Positions 40,361 through 51,486 are shown, counted from the first letter of the stretch. The stretch is DNA of 64,000 nucleotides from Shewanella vesiculosa (GCF_021560015.1 NZ_CP073588.1:1550001-1614000); one strand, 5' to 3'. The notes: a model not told the origin generated them from the letters alone. Numbers and translations are program-made.

Positions 40361-42523
40361 TTGAGCTTGCCACGCATTAATCAACAACACCTTTTATACT
40401 CGATTATATTGGGGGTAATCGGACTGCTACTCAATTTCTACCCAATACAGTTTTTTGCCAATGTGCAATTTGTGTTGGGGAATACGATGACCGTTATTGC
40501 GGCTGTTTTGTTAGGGCCTTGGTATGCATTTTTAACAGCAATGATGGCATCTACTGGGTTAATGTTGATATGGGATAGCCCTCATGTGTATTTAATCTTT
40601 GGGTTAGAAGCGTTGTTTTTAGGATATGCCCGACGCCGTGACATCTATGCGCTGTATGCCGATGCCGCTTATTGGTTATTACTGGGTGCACCACTAGTGT
40701 ATCTATATGTCGTCTTTTTAATGGATATTCCCCCTTCTCACTTAGGTTTTATCATTTCAAAGCAAGGAATTAACGGTCTTATTTATACCAGTATTGCATC
40801 ACTGCTTATTTTAGCTATTCCAAAATTATGGTTTTTAAAAGACAAAGTGAAAGATCGTCATCGCAGACAATTAAGCGCGCAATTGACCTATTTTTTCACC
40901 TTACTCGTGACGTTAACATTACTGTTTTCAGCGTTAATTTTTAATTATTATTCTCTAGAACGTCAACAAGTCATGTTAAAACAAAACATGACTGAAGCCG
41001 TTGCCCACATTTCAGCGTCGACACAAAGTTATATTGAAAATCATAAAACGGTTATTCAAAATACGGCCAATCAATTAACGCTAATCGCTGATAAGCCGGA
41101 AAAATGGCAGGCTATTTTATCGAGCTTTCATGAAAGCTACCCCAGCTTTATAAGCATGCTTATTGCTGATCCTGACGCTAAAATTGTTAATGCCAGCCCG
41201 GTTTCAAGGCTGATCGCAATCGACAAAAAAGCACAGGATATCAATATTAATGACCGCGATTATTTTATTGAATCATTTTATAATCGTCGCTTATTTGTAT
41301 CATCTGCCTTTTTAGGCCGAGGTTTCGGCAATGATGCTATTGTCGCTATGAGTACCCCGTTTTATCTCGATGAACAACATACGCAAGTCGCCGGCATCAT
41401 AGAAGGCTCGCTTGATTTGAGCTACTTTTCACATATTGATCAAGTTAGTGAATACAGTAATGATGAATCGGTGGTGATGGTCGATGAGAAAAATCAAATT
41501 ATTTTTGCCTCAAAAAAGCTCAGCCTTAAACCGCTATCTCAATTTAATTTTGTCATCAATAAAGGCGGCTATCATGCCAACTTAGAGCTTATCAATATTC
41601 ACAAAATGACCTCAATTGTACCTGAGTATATTTATACTCACCGTGAATTAAATAATGGTTGGACTGTGTATATTTTAAAAGAGTTCTCACCTTTATTAAA
41701 ACTGGCCGAAGAGCAAATGTTTGCTAGTTTTATAATGTTATTAGTGTCATTGGTATGTACTTTTTATATATCAACAAAGCTCAGTGCACTATTGACCGTG
41801 CCATTAGAAGCAGTTGCCAATCAATTTAGCCTACCTGATAGCGGAAAAGTATCGACCATTGACGACAATTCACCTAGAGAAGTCTTCAGCCTTTATCAAC
41901 GATTAGTGGCCAGTAAAGAACAACTGGTTGCCCATCAAATGGAATTAGAACAAACCGTTGCCAATCGCACTGCAGAATTAGAAAAAGCCAATAAAAAACT
42001 CACCGAGTTAGTAGACCGAGACCCGTTAACTGGGTTGTACAACCGCCGTTATGCTGAACGTAAGTTCAGTGAGCTATTAGAGTTTTGTTTACGAAGCGAA
42101 CAAACCATTACGGTGGCCATATTGGATTTAGATTTATTTAAAACCATTAACGATAACTATGGCCATTTGGCTGGTGATGAGTGTTTACGTAAAGTATCGC
42201 AATTATTGCAGAAGTACTTTAAACGCGACATTGATATTGTTGCCCGCTACGGCGGAGAAGAGTTTTTACTGATTTTACCCTTATCCAATACCTTACACAT
42301 AGAACATCACCTCAATGGGTTTAGAGAAGCGCTGTCACAATTAGAAATCACCTCGCCCGAAGATAATCAGGCGTTCAAAGTAATGGTCAGTATTGGTGCT
42401 ATCACAGCGAATGCCGATTATGAGGCCGACCTGGATAAATGGATTAAAATTGCCGATGAGAACCTCTACCAAGCAAAGCAACAGGGACGTAACAGAACCA
42501 TCATTGATATCATTACTGACTGA
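40361..42523 (+). CDS. membrane diguanylate cyclase with sensor domain
   Basis: The 720-residue protein makes c-di-GMP. Order: an N-terminal block of about six membrane helices (1-165, with GNTMTVIAAVLLGPWYAFLT), then another helix near 170-200; a periplasmic Cache-like sensor (about 210-440, with INDRDYFIESFYNRRLFVSS); a helix at about 455-475; a coiled coil (VAHQMELEQTVANRTAELEK); and a GGDEF domain with DPLTGLYNRRYAE and the active RYGGEEF. The catalytic motif is intact. The first start is TTG at 40361 with AGGA at 40351-40354. Its 3' end overlaps the hydrolase gene on the opposite strand by 11 bases. Confidence 0.9.
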   Translation: MSLPRINQQHLLYSIILGVIGLLLNFYPIQFFANVQFVLGNTMTVIAAVLLGPWYAFLTAMMASTGLMLIWDSPHVYLIFGLEALFLGYARRRDIYALYADAAYWLLLGAPLVYLYVVFLMDIPPSHLGFIISKQGINGLIYTSIASLLILAIPKLWFLKDKVKDRHRRQLSAQLTYFFTLLVTLTLLFSALIFNYYSLERQQVMLKQNMTEAVAHISASTQSYIENHKTVIQNTANQLTLIADKPEKWQAILSSFHESYPSFISMLIADPDAKIVNASPVSRLIAIDKKAQDININDRDYFIESFYNRRLFVSSAFLGRGFGNDAIVAMSTPFYLDEQHTQVAGIIEGSLDLSYFSHIDQVSEYSNDESVVMVDEKNQIIFASKKLSLKPLSQFNFVINKGGYHANLELINIHKMTSIVPEYIYTHRELNNGWTVYILKEFSPLLKLAEEQMFASFIMLLVSLVCTFYISTKLSALLTVPLEAVANQFSLPDSGKVSTIDDNSPREVFSLYQRLVASKEQLVAHQMELEQTVANRTAELEKANKKLTELVDRDPLTGLYNRRYAERKFSELLEFCLRSEQTITVAILDLDLFKTINDNYGHLAGDECLRKVSQLLQKYFKRDIDIVARYGGEEFLLILPLSNTLHIEHHLNGFREALSQLEITSPEDNQAFKVMVSIGAITANADYEADLDKWIKIADENLYQAKQQGRNRTIIDIITD

Positions 42524-44012
42524 TCTTTGGTGACTGGTTATCTAAAACTGACTCGGATTGATGGGCTTGGGTGAACTCATCAATGCGACTCATCATATAC
42601 GGATAAAATGGATTCCATTTCTGCCGTAACATATCATCTGCCGGTACACTAAAAATACCTCGCTCGCCTTGATAAATAGCTCTTCCTATCTGAATTTTTT
42701 GTGGCTTATCTTCCGCGAGTGGCCCATAAAGGGTATCTTCAATTGGAAAACTTAACGCGACATGAGATAACGAATACACATCTTTAGGCCATCCTAAGCT
42801 CAATGTTAATACATTATCAGTTATCGATTTATCGGCTAACTCTCTGACTTGAACGTAACGATCACTTTGGGGATCATTTTCAAGCAAACTTAACCGATAA
42901 GGTAATGTTGCAGCGAGCCAGAATGGCGTAAAAGATGCCAATGGGTCTTGAAAGAGTAATTGGTTGTTACTTCGAGTTCGGTTGACGTCAAATAACACTA
43001 ATTGATGGTCTTTGTTTGCGGGTAATCTTTGGTATAACAAATCAACAACAGCGAGTGAAGATACCGTATCATCGACAACGGATTGGAAGGTTAAAATGGG
43101 TGGGATAGCCGTAAACTGTTGTGCTGATAATGCCGCTAATAAGGTCTGATTACGTTGAGTTAACTGGTATACAACATCACCAGCATTAACAGCGAAGGAT
43201 TGATATTTAAAGGGGTCGTATTCGGTTTGAATACTGTTCCAGTACAGTTTATCTTGCCCAAGCAACTTACCCAGTTGTGCTTGCCAATAAGCACCAGCAG
43301 CAATAGGCGCCAGACCGATAGCAGGTGATAACATTATAATGCCATCAAAGCTTGGCGGCTTTTGTAAGCTTATATTCTCAAGCTCATGGTTTAATGCCAG
43401 CGCTGCCCCGGTTGAAAAACCCACCACATAAATGGGTTTTCCCGGCAATTGTTCAGATAGATGCGCGACAGCCAGTGACACAGCCCCAGCAAGATCAGGC
43501 CAAGTAATATCGGTTAATCCGGAAGGAATGGTTCCGTGTCCTGGCAAACGCAGGCCTAGAACATGTGCCTGATGTTGGTAGTGTTGTGCAAGATGCGATA
43601 GCACATAGGGTGAGTCAGACATACCGTGAAGCAGTAATAGACCAAACTCAGCTTGAGGACTTTTCCATTCAAATGAACGGTTCCAATTTTGCTGCCATAA
43701 TCCAGGGTCAGACAAACTATGACGCTCATAACGATTAATAGGCGACGCTATTTCAGGTTGATATTGGCGGTATACTTGCTGATCGACTTCAGCAAATAGT
43801 TTATCTTCTAATTGTAAATATTGACTAAAATCGGTTAAACCTGATTGTTGATGATATTCCGAAGTAAGATGTGTTGTGTGCCATAATGACAAATTAGGCC
43901 GCGCATTAAGTAGCCAAACGCCTGTAATAATTAATGCTAAAGCAATACCTAATGCACCATAAAACGCGGCAAATAAAAAATGTTTCGTCGACCCAATCAC
44001 AATTGCACGCAT
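42513..44012 (-). CDS. alpha/beta hydrolase, membrane-anchored
   Basis: This is a 499-residue protein with one N-terminal membrane helix (about residues 10-32) and an alpha/beta hydrolase fold. The nucleophile elbow is VVGFSTGAALAL (G-x-S-x-G), with the oxyanion-side motif LLLHGMSDSPYVL. Candidate catalytic acid and His lie in the later SVVDDTVSSLAV and LSHVALSFPIED parts. The substrate is unknown; an esterase or lipase is a reasonable guess. ATG 44012 is chosen because the hydrophobic anchor begins eight residues later; an in-frame ATG at 44081 adds 23 residues without a ribosome site. Confidence 0.82.
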   Translation of the reverse strand: MRAIVIGSTKHFLFAAFYGALGIALALIITGVWLLNARPNLSLWHTTHLTSEYHQQSGLTDFSQYLQLEDKLFAEVDQQVYRQYQPEIASPINRYERHSLSDPGLWQQNWNRSFEWKSPQAEFGLLLLHGMSDSPYVLSHLAQHYQHQAHVLGLRLPGHGTIPSGLTDITWPDLAGAVSLAVAHLSEQLPGKPIYVVGFSTGAALALNHELENISLQKPPSFDGIIMLSPAIGLAPIAAGAYWQAQLGKLLGQDKLYWNSIQTEYDPFKYQSFAVNAGDVVYQLTQRNQTLLAALSAQQFTAIPPILTFQSVVDDTVSSLAVVDLLYQRLPANKDHQLVLFDVNRTRSNNQLLFQDPLASFTPFWLAATLPYRLSLLENDPQSDRYVQVRELADKSITDNVLTLSLGWPKDVYSLSHVALSFPIEDTLYGPLAEDKPQKIQIGRAIYQGERGIFSVPADDMLRQKWNPFYPYMMSRIDEFTQAHQSESVLDNQSPKISQ

Positions 44013-44188
44013 AACAACCTTATAAATAAAGACTACCGATAAACATCTTGTATAAGTAGTGAGTACACTTACTGAGAACAACTAAGTAGTATAAGACACC
44101 ATAAATTTAACATAATAAAAATTGCCACTCAGCTTAGGTACTGAGTCACTACTTCGCCATATTAGCCGTTAACGATTGTGGAAATAAC

Positions 44189-44755
44189 ATGTCATCTGAT
44201 TGCTTTAGCCATGTCTGGGGACCGATGAATCCCGATATTATTTTTTATCTACCAACCCCGCCAGCTTTACCGGCACATTGGTGTGCTTATGATGCTAATG
44301 CAATAACACAACTGGTGGATCTCAATGGTAATCACTGGCGTAAAATTGTTACTATTATGGCCAAAATTTGCTGTTTACAGCCCGATATCAATATTGAAAA
44401 AGGGATTCATTGGAAGTTGATCCGTGATCAGCTGTTTAGCCAACCTAATGACACTCAGACAAAGGATAAACACAGGGATCCTGCTCGGCGTTTATACTGC
44501 CAATTACGCATTGTTAACCCCAACATTGATGAGAATAAAAACCAGGCGTTCTCTAGTCAATGTTGGCATATATTGTGTGGTAAAGAAGTACAACATCGAA
44601 TGGGAATACTGGATGCTAGTCAGTATATCGCTCTAGATCAACAGCAAAAAATACTGCATCAGCAAACCGTATTGCTGACGCCATATTTAGATTATCGACA
44701 ATATTCTAATGCGCTTATTGAACTGACGCGACAGCAGATGCCATCGCATCAGTAA
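44189..44755 (+). CDS. unknown 188-residue protein
   Basis: The product is soluble, with no signal peptide or membrane helix. The N-terminal FYLPTPPALPAHWCAYDANA and LVDLNGNHWRKIVTIMAKI look conserved in character (a proline-rich entry followed by helices), and a GKEVQHRMG segment lies near the middle. I do not recognise the family. It stands alone, with nadE ending on the opposite strand eight bases away. Cys residues (Cys47-48, Cys83-type positions and others) are not arranged like a metal site. Confidence 0.6.
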   Translation: MSSDCFSHVWGPMNPDIIFYLPTPPALPAHWCAYDANAITQLVDLNGNHWRKIVTIMAKICCLQPDINIEKGIHWKLIRDQLFSQPNDTQTKDKHRDPARRLYCQLRIVNPNIDENKNQAFSSQCWHILCGKEVQHRMGILDASQYIALDQQQKILHQQTVLLTPYLDYRQYSNALIELTRQQMPSHQ

Positions 44756-44762
44756 CAAGGCG

Positions 44763-45594
44763 TTAATCATAAATAGTCGGGATCGGTTCGCGCTTATGTT
44801 GAGTCCGTTGATAGATACCTACAAGTTTGTCTTCCACAGATTGGATAACATCTCTGCCTTCTAAAAAGTCATCGATTTGATCATAGGTTAGCCCTAAAGC
44901 GACTTCATCTTCAAGTTGAGGTTTATTGTCTTCTAAATCGGCGGTAGGTGCTTTTTTTCACTAGTAAATCGGGTGCGCCCAAATAAGCGGCTAACTGACG
45001 TACTTGGCGCTTATTTAAGCCAAATAATGGGGCTAAATCGCATGCACCATCGCCCCACTTGGTATAAAAGCCGGTAATATTCTCTGCGCTATGGTCAGTG
45101 CCAACGACCAAGCCACCGACTAACCCTGCAATATGATATTGAGCTATCATCCGCATTCTGGCTTTAACATTACCTTTGACGAAATCAATCTTGTTTTCGT
45201 CGGCTAAAGCGATATTGGCTTCAGCTAAGCCAACTAAGGTCGCTTGATGTACACCAATAACACCTTGGGCAATATTCACCGTGACTTGTTTTGATGGTTG
45301 AATAAATCGACATGCCATTTGTGCTTCATCCTCATCTTTTTGAATTTGATAAGGCAAACGAACTGCAATAAATTGATAAGATGCTTCACCAAGCTCTTGA
45401 TTAAGAGAATCTACCGCTAATTGGCAGAGTCGACCGGCTAAAGATGAATCTACACCACCACTGATCCCCAGCACTAAATAATGAGTCTGGGCTTGTTTTA
45501 ACTTAGATTTGATAAAAGCAACACGACGCTGAACTTCAAACTCAGGCTCAATAGCCTTAAGTACTTGCATCTCTCTTAAGATTTGTCCTTTCAC
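44763..45594 (-). pseudogene. nadE: NH3-dependent NAD+ synthetase, frameshifted
   Basis: NadE makes NAD+ from deamido-NAD+, ammonia and ATP. The first 215 residues are clear: the P-loop [12 protein letters not shown] near residue 45, [55 protein letters not shown]. The frame then breaks at KKSTYRR. One base less in the A7 run (T7 at 44952-44958) restores the expected [10 protein letters not shown] and continues through [20 protein letters not shown] to a stop at 44763-44765, 276 residues in all, the family length. NadE is normally essential, so a sequence error or a slippery read-through is more likely than loss. Terminated from gsk by the hairpin at 45661-45690. Confidence 0.9.
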
Positions 45595-45660
45595 GTGACG
45601 CTCCTGATTGCTGGTTAAGATTCTGACTCGATATCTATTCTATAAAAATCTACACAAAAA

Positions 45661-45690
45661 AAAACGATAATGATGCTGCATTATCGTTTT
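45661..45690. terminator. terminator between gsk and nadE
   Basis: AAAACGATAATG and CATTATCGTTTT form a 12-bp perfect stem with a 6-base loop and U-runs on both sides. It ends gsk on the minus strand. Confidence 0.88.
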
Positions 45691-45706
45691 TTTTATCGAC
45701 AATTTA

Positions 45707-47011
45707 TTAACGTTCCCAATAAGACTCTTCGAGACTGTCTTCTCGCTCAGGTAAACCACGAGACAAACGAGGACTATGTTGTGCTAACACCTCATATGCA
45801 ACCCGATTAGCGTACTTACATAATTGAGAAAATGATGAATAACATAAGCCGTCTCGTTTATGTTTGCTTGAACCAGGTATATTGGTTTTATGAAACGTAT
45901 TGGCTGATAGGTCATGTAAAAGCGCTGACAATGCGCCATCGCCAGCACCATTGGTATTACGGATTAACTCTGGGCCGCCCATATAAGGCGCAATATGAGC
46001 GTAGACTTTTATTGGGGTGTCACAATCGGCTTGCAATTTAGGTCGAGAGAATTCGTAACGATTAAATTCAGGAATGGCGCCTGGTAGTAAAGTATGGCTG
46101 GTTTCGCGCTTTTCATTATCGTCAGTGTAACCTGCGGTATAAAGCCCTATTGCACCAGCCGTGGTTAACACCATGTCACACCATTCAAGCGCAACTTCAC
46201 TGGCAAGCAGTGGGTCTTTAAAGCCCGTTAACGCTTCGCCTTCATCTTCATTCATGGCTAAGATAGTGACGTGCTCTCGAATAAAGTTTTGCCACCATTG
46301 AGGATCTTCTTGAATTAAGAAGCGCGTACCTAAGGTTAACACTACTGGCACGTCGGCTTCTTTAGCGTAATTGATTGCCGTCATTGCGGCATCGGTAATG
46401 CCATCGCCATCGCTTGCACGCATTAAGTAAGCCGTTAACACTAATGCTGAACTGCCCTGCACAACTTCTTTATCAATGTATTCAGGGGTAAGCTTATCCA
46501 TACAGCCTTTGCTAATCGCAAAAGTGCGTTCACCACAGTCGGAAACCAATGTAAAACAACGGCCAATTGGACCATCAACTGGTTGTAAAAAATTAAGGTC
46601 AACCTTTGATGAAGTATTACATAAATAGCGATAAGCGTAACTGCCGACCATAATATGCTGGCTCATCACGCCAAAAAGCACTGAACGATCATCCGCTAAG
46701 ATTGAATAATTGTGTACTGTATTACCAATAGTACCACCGGCAAATTCATCGCTGATCATCTCATTGGATTTTAGTTCATGATACAAATTATGGGCTTGTT
46801 CATCATTAATGAGAGTTGAATTGCCTTTAGGCAAGCCATAGCGTTCAAGTAATTCGTCTTCTACTTTTGCCTCTATATCAACCAAGGTTTGATCAATACC
46901 GCAAATATAGGTAGAAAAAGGCTGTGGCTGCTGCGTAAGTTGAGCCAACAATGGATCACGGCTGTTTACAGGGAAATAGTGCTTAGACTTACGTTGACCA
47001 GGAAACTTCAT
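45707..47011 (-). CDS. gsk: inosine-guanosine kinase
   Basis: The 434-residue purine salvage enzyme of the PfkB (ribokinase) family phosphorylates inosine and guanosine. MKFPGQRKSKHYFPVNSRDP is almost the same as the E. coli N-terminus, and the end PRLSRGLPEREDSLEESYWER matches its C-terminus; length equals E. coli Gsk. The PfkB signature and the anion-hole/catalytic NTNGAGDGA with Asp lie near residue 370. ATG 47011 is chosen from this match; an in-frame ATG at 47071 would add 20 residues. Confidence 0.95.
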   Translation of the reverse strand: MKFPGQRKSKHYFPVNSRDPLLAQLTQQPQPFSTYICGIDQTLVDIEAKVEDELLERYGLPKGNSTLINDEQAHNLYHELKSNEMISDEFAGGTIGNTVHNYSILADDRSVLFGVMSQHIMVGSYAYRYLCNTSSKVDLNFLQPVDGPIGRCFTLVSDCGERTFAISKGCMDKLTPEYIDKEVVQGSSALVLTAYLMRASDGDGITDAAMTAINYAKEADVPVVLTLGTRFLIQEDPQWWQNFIREHVTILAMNEDEGEALTGFKDPLLASEVALEWCDMVLTTAGAIGLYTAGYTDDNEKRETSHTLLPGAIPEFNRYEFSRPKLQADCDTPIKVYAHIAPYMGGPELIRNTNGAGDGALSALLHDLSANTFHKTNIPGSSKHKRDGLCYSSFSQLCKYANRVAYEVLAQHSPRLSRGLPEREDSLEESYWER

Positions 47012-47294
47012 ATGGGGCTCTCGTAGCGTTGCGTCCATGCAAGTGTGAAATGATTGACCACTGACACTCATTCAATGTTGAATAAGATATCGTCCGCGAA
47101 AATGGCGGCAAATTTTATCATAGGTAAGCGCTAATTTTACATCACTTTTATCATATTCGTGGCTTAAATACGCTTCGATGAGATTATCTGTGCAGTTTAC
47201 GAGAGTTTAGCCCCATAACGCCGGGCAGACCACGATAAGGACTGCCTGAAAAACGTCATAAGGGAGACGAGCAGTTACACCGTTTTATTCGCCA

Positions 47295-47322
47295 TAAAAA
47301 AAACCTGCAAAGCAGGCTTTTT
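47295..47322 (-). terminator. adk terminator
   Basis: Minus strand AGCCTGC-TTT-GCAGGTT followed by a run of U (nine U with the stem end). It lies 20 bases after the adk stop. Confidence 0.88.
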
Positions 47323-47342
47323 ATTCAGACGCTGAGCAGCGG

Positions 47343-48002
<660 letters not shown>

Positions 48003-48123
48003 TTAAGTTTATGTTCTTTTTAGGGCGGCGATTTTCGCACATCTGCCACAGTTTTAATAGCGCTTTTGTTATGACATTAGACCTAAATCTAATAAGGCTT
48101 GTAACAAAAAGGCATCAATTTGT

Positions 48124-48987
48124 TTAATACAACAAGGTATATAATTTACGGCGATATTGATTGGCTATCATGTTGCCCTGTCCTATCGCAGTTAAGATTT
48201 CCATGAAGACTTGTTTGACTTTACCCTCTGCAGCATTAAGATCTTTTTGTAAAATGGTAAATAATAACTCCAGAGCTTCTTCATTACGATGAGCTGCATT
48301 TAATGCTTTGGCCAAAATGATTACCGCATCAAGATCATCTGGATGCTCAGCAACATTCTGCTGTAATTGGCGAATTTCAGGTGTGTCAGCTGCATCTTCC
48401 GCTAAGGCTAATTTGGCGACTAAATTATGATAGTAACTGTCTTGATCAGCTAAACCAATACGAGCAAGTAATACTTTTGCTTCAGCAAGTAAACCTAGCT
48501 GTAAGGCTACATCTGTCATAACCAATGCCACTTCAGCCGCTTGCTGTGCATCGGCATAAATCGTTTTTAACTGTTCAGCAATGTTAGTTAAGGCTTCAGA
48601 CGATAACTGGCCTTGGGCTAATTGTTGCTTAATGTCTTCAAATGCTTGTATCCACATAGGCGGTAAGTGTTTGTCGAGTAAGTCACTAATTTGCTCTTGG
48701 CTTTGTACGCCAGCAAAACCATCAATCGGTCTGCCTTTATCTAAAATCAATGTGGTCGGTAAATTTTGAATCTGGAAGTAATTCGCGATTTCTAACTCTG
48801 TTTCACAGTCCACTTTGGCAAGAATAAATCGCCCAGATTGGGCGTTAGCCAACAGTTCCAGCGTCTGCAACAGCTGCACACTTTCGGGCTGTTGTTGCGT
48901 CCAAAATGCCAATACCACCATTTTTTGCATCGAGGTATCAACAACGTGTTGAATATTATCTTTAGTAAGATTAATGAGGTAGTCCAT
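48124..48987 (-). CDS. cnoX: co-chaperone CnoX (YbbN)
   Basis: The 287-residue protein has a thioredoxin domain at about 1-110 and TPR repeats at about 115-285. E. coli CnoX is a chaperedoxin that holds substrates during bleach stress and hands them to DnaK and GroEL. The active-site place reads FWTQQQPES with no cysteine, as E. coli CnoX also lacks a normal CxxC; NLPTTLILDKGRPIDGFAG closes the domain. ATG 48987 is preceded by GGAGGC at 48992-48997, a strong site; the longer frame from 49014 lacks one. Confidence 0.9.
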   Translation of the reverse strand: MDYLINLTKDNIQHVVDTSMQKMVVLAFWTQQQPESVQLLQTLELLANAQSGRFILAKVDCETELEIANYFQIQNLPTTLILDKGRPIDGFAGVQSQEQISDLLDKHLPPMWIQAFEDIKQQLAQGQLSSEALTNIAEQLKTIYADAQQAAEVALVMTDVALQLGLLAEAKVLLARIGLADQDSYYHNLVAKLALAEDAADTPEIRQLQQNVAEHPDDLDAVIILAKALNAAHRNEEALELLFTILQKDLNAAEGKVKQVFMEILTAIGQGNMIANQYRRKLYTLLY

Positions 48988-49012
48988 ATTGCCTCCGCGG
49001 GATGACAAAAAC

Positions 49013-49037
49013 AAAAGCGGACTTATTGTCCGCTTTT
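49013..49037 (-). terminator. htpG terminator
   Basis: AAAAGCGGAC and GTCCGCTTTT pair around a 5-base loop, followed on the minus strand by GTTTTTG. It separates htpG from cnoX. Confidence 0.85.
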
Positions 49038-49053
49038 GGTGCTTAAATCAAGA

Positions 49054-50967
49054 TTATTTTACACTCGCCAATAACATTTGATTGGTGAGTTTAATAAACG
49101 CTGATGGATCGGCCAAACTGCCTTTTTCCGACAACAAGGCTTGCTGTAACAATAAGTTAGCCCAATCAGTAAACAACTTCTCGTCAGTTTCGTTATTCAA
49201 ATGCTCAACCAAAGGATGAGTTGGGTTAATCTCAAACGTTGGTTTCGATTCTGGTACTGGCTGACCTGCAGCTTGCATCAGTTTAATCATCTGCGTCGAC
49301 ATTTCACCTTCGCCGGCTACAACGCAAGCTGGAGTGTCAGTTAAACGAGACGTCACGCGCACGTCCGATACACTGTCTGCTAATGCCGCTTTTACACGTT
49401 CAACTAAATCTTTCGACTCTTCGGCAACTTTATCATGCGCTTGTTTATCAGCAGCATCTTCAAGTTCACCTAATTCTAAATCACCACGCGTAACTGAATG
49501 TAATTTCTTACCATTGAATTCGGTTAAGTGACTCACTAACCATTCATCGATACGCTCAGACAGTAATAATACCTCAATGCCTTTTTTACGCAGCAATTCA
49601 AGGTGAGGACTGTTAGCAGCTGCATCATGACTGTCAGCAACAATATAGTAAATCTTGTCTTGACCTTCTTTCATGCGCTCAACATACGCTTCTAATGACA
49701 CAGTTGTCGCAGCTGAGTTGTTATCAGTTGAAGCAAAACACAATAAACCGGCAATACGCTCTTTGTTAGCAAAGTCTTCTGCTGGGCCTTCTTTCAACAC
49801 TTGGCCAAACTCAGCCCAGAATGACTGATATTGTTCAGGCTCATCTTTCGCCAGCTTTTCAAGCATTCCAAGCACACGTTTGGTGATGCCTACACGCATT
49901 GCAGTGGTGACTTGATTGTCTTGTAAAATTTCGCGAGAAACGTTTAATGGTAAATCATTTGAATCAATTAAGCCGCGAACGAAGCGCAAGTAAGTCGGTA
50001 AAAACTGTTCTGCTTCATCCATAATAAACACACGCTGAACAAACAGTTTCAAGCCATGCTTATGATCGCGATTCCACATATCCCAAGGCGCTTTGGCTGG
50101 GATGTACAATAAACTGGTGTATTCTTGTTTACCTTCAACCCGATTATGAGACCATTTTAATGCGTCGCTATAGTCGTGAGAAATATGCTTATAAAATTCT
50201 TGGTATTCTTCTTCAGTAATGTCTGACTTGTTACGAGTCCAAAGCGCGGTGGCCTTGTTCATCACTTTCCATTCACCTTCAGTGGCCGCGACCTTCTCGC
50301 CATCTGGTCCATCTGACTCAGGTGTGCCTTCATTCCACATTTGCACCGGAACCGAGATATGATCAGAATACTTAGTGATAATAGAACGTAAACGATAATC
50401 GTCAGCAAACTCAGTTTCTTCATCACGTAAATGCAGCACGATTTCAGTACCACGTTCATTTTTAGTGATACTTTCTACATTAAACGAACCTTCGCCTTCA
50501 GATTCCCACAATACACCTTCGTTAGCAGCATGACCGGCTGCACGAGTGCGCACGGTAACTTTTTTCGCCACGATGAAAGCCGAGTAAAAGCCCACACCAA
50601 ACTGACCAATTAATTGTGAATCTTTTGACGCTTCACCAGAAAGATTACCGAAAAACTCTTTGGTACCTGATTTTGCAATAGTGCCTAAATGTTCAATCAC
50701 GCTATCGCGGGTCATACCAATACCATTATCAGAAATGGTAACTGTGCCCTTTTCTTTATCGGCGCTAACACGCACGCGTAAATCGCCGTTACCTTCATAT
50801 AAAGCATCATCTGTTAAGGCTAAATAGCGAAGTTTATCTGCTGCATCGGCCGCATTTGAGACAAGCTCACGTAAGAAAATCTCTTTATTTGAATACAGAG
50901 AGTGGATCATCAATTGCAGAAGTTGCTTTACTTCGGTTTGAAAGCCATGAGTTTCTTGTTGTGACAT
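49054..50967 (-). CDS. htpG: chaperone HtpG (Hsp90)
   Basis: The 637-residue bacterial Hsp90 has an N-terminal GHKL ATPase domain: [13 protein letters not shown] with the catalytic Glu just upstream (FLRELVSNA), TISDNGIGM, and [11 protein letters not shown] as lid and G boxes. The middle domain runs to about residue 500 ([13 protein letters not shown], with the arm Arg) and a C-terminal dimerisation domain follows. E. coli HtpG is 624. Its promoter is a textbook sigma-32 site 79 bases upstream of the start. It works with DnaK on client remodelling. Confidence 0.97.
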   Translation of the reverse strand: MSQQETHGFQTEVKQLLQLMIHSLYSNKEIFLRELVSNAADAADKLRYLALTDDALYEGNGDLRVRVSADKEKGTVTISDNGIGMTRDSVIEHLGTIAKSGTKEFFGNLSGEASKDSQLIGQFGVGFYSAFIVAKKVTVRTRAAGHAANEGVLWESEGEGSFNVESITKNERGTEIVLHLRDEETEFADDYRLRSIITKYSDHISVPVQMWNEGTPESDGPDGEKVAATEGEWKVMNKATALWTRNKSDITEEEYQEFYKHISHDYSDALKWSHNRVEGKQEYTSLLYIPAKAPWDMWNRDHKHGLKLFVQRVFIMDEAEQFLPTYLRFVRGLIDSNDLPLNVSREILQDNQVTTAMRVGITKRVLGMLEKLAKDEPEQYQSFWAEFGQVLKEGPAEDFANKERIAGLLCFASTDNNSAATTVSLEAYVERMKEGQDKIYYIVADSHDAAANSPHLELLRKKGIEVLLLSERIDEWLVSHLTEFNGKKLHSVTRGDLELGELEDAADKQAHDKVAEESKDLVERVKAALADSVSDVRVTSRLTDTPACVVAGEGEMSTQMIKLMQAAGQPVPESKPTFEINPTHPLVEHLNNETDEKLFTDWANLLLQQALLSEKGSLADPSAFIKLTNQMLLASVK

Positions 50968-51045
50968 GAATAATTTCCTTGGTGTTACGTTAAATCAATC
51001 ACGAGTCGAAACATCAACTCGCCTTAAAAATCTTCGTTAACCAAG

Positions 51046-51073
51046 AGATGGGGGACGTTACACTATTTTCAAG
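51046..51073 (-). promoter_or_regulatory. sigma-32 heat-shock promoter of htpG
   Basis: On the minus strand CTTGAAA, 13 bases, then CCCCATCT matches the sigma-32 consensus (CTTGAAA-N11-15-CCCCATNT) at every position shown. It lies upstream of the htpG start and is oriented towards it. Confidence 0.93.
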
Positions 51074-51186
51074 GGGCAACCCCATCTTGTTGAATAATAA
51101 ATCGCCAGTTATGCTCAAATCAGGTAAATATCGTTGCTGATTCACCTCGATATGGCCATTAACTGAGCCATTTATTCAGCTTTGAT

Positions 51187-51486
51187 CAAATAAAAATGCC
51201 AGCAACCCCGATTAAGGAGCCGCTGGCACAAGATCATTTCAATACTGTATCTATTTATCGCCTTGAAACACGACCACTGACTTAGCCTGCATCAGATAAA
51301 AATGCCAAAAATCCCGATTAAGGAGACGCTGGCACAAGCTCATTTCAATACCGTATCGATTTATCGCCTTGAAACACGACCATTGACTTAGCCTGCATCA
51401 AATAAAAATGCCAAAAATCCCGATTAAGGTGACGCTGGCACAAGATCGTTTTAATACCGTATCGATTTATAGCAGTGGAATACGAC
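51187..51486. repeat. 106-bp tandem repeat between recR and htpG
   Basis: TAAAAATGCC starts at 51191, 51297 and 51403, a period of exactly 106 bp. Units contain TGCCAxxxAxxCCCGATTAAGG and xxACGCTGGCACAAG, then TTATCGCCTTGAAACACGAC and ACTTAGCCTGCATCA. The third unit runs into the 3' end of recR, where the equivalent part is TTATAGCAGTGGAATACGAC, so the repeat arose from the recR terminal region. A weaker fourth copy is visible from about 51080. Each unit has short inverted TGCC...GGCA ends. Confidence 0.85.

Noticed and set aside
51187..51486. Possible CRISPR array
   Set aside because: The units are 106 bp of continuous repeat with no spacers and derive from the recR end.
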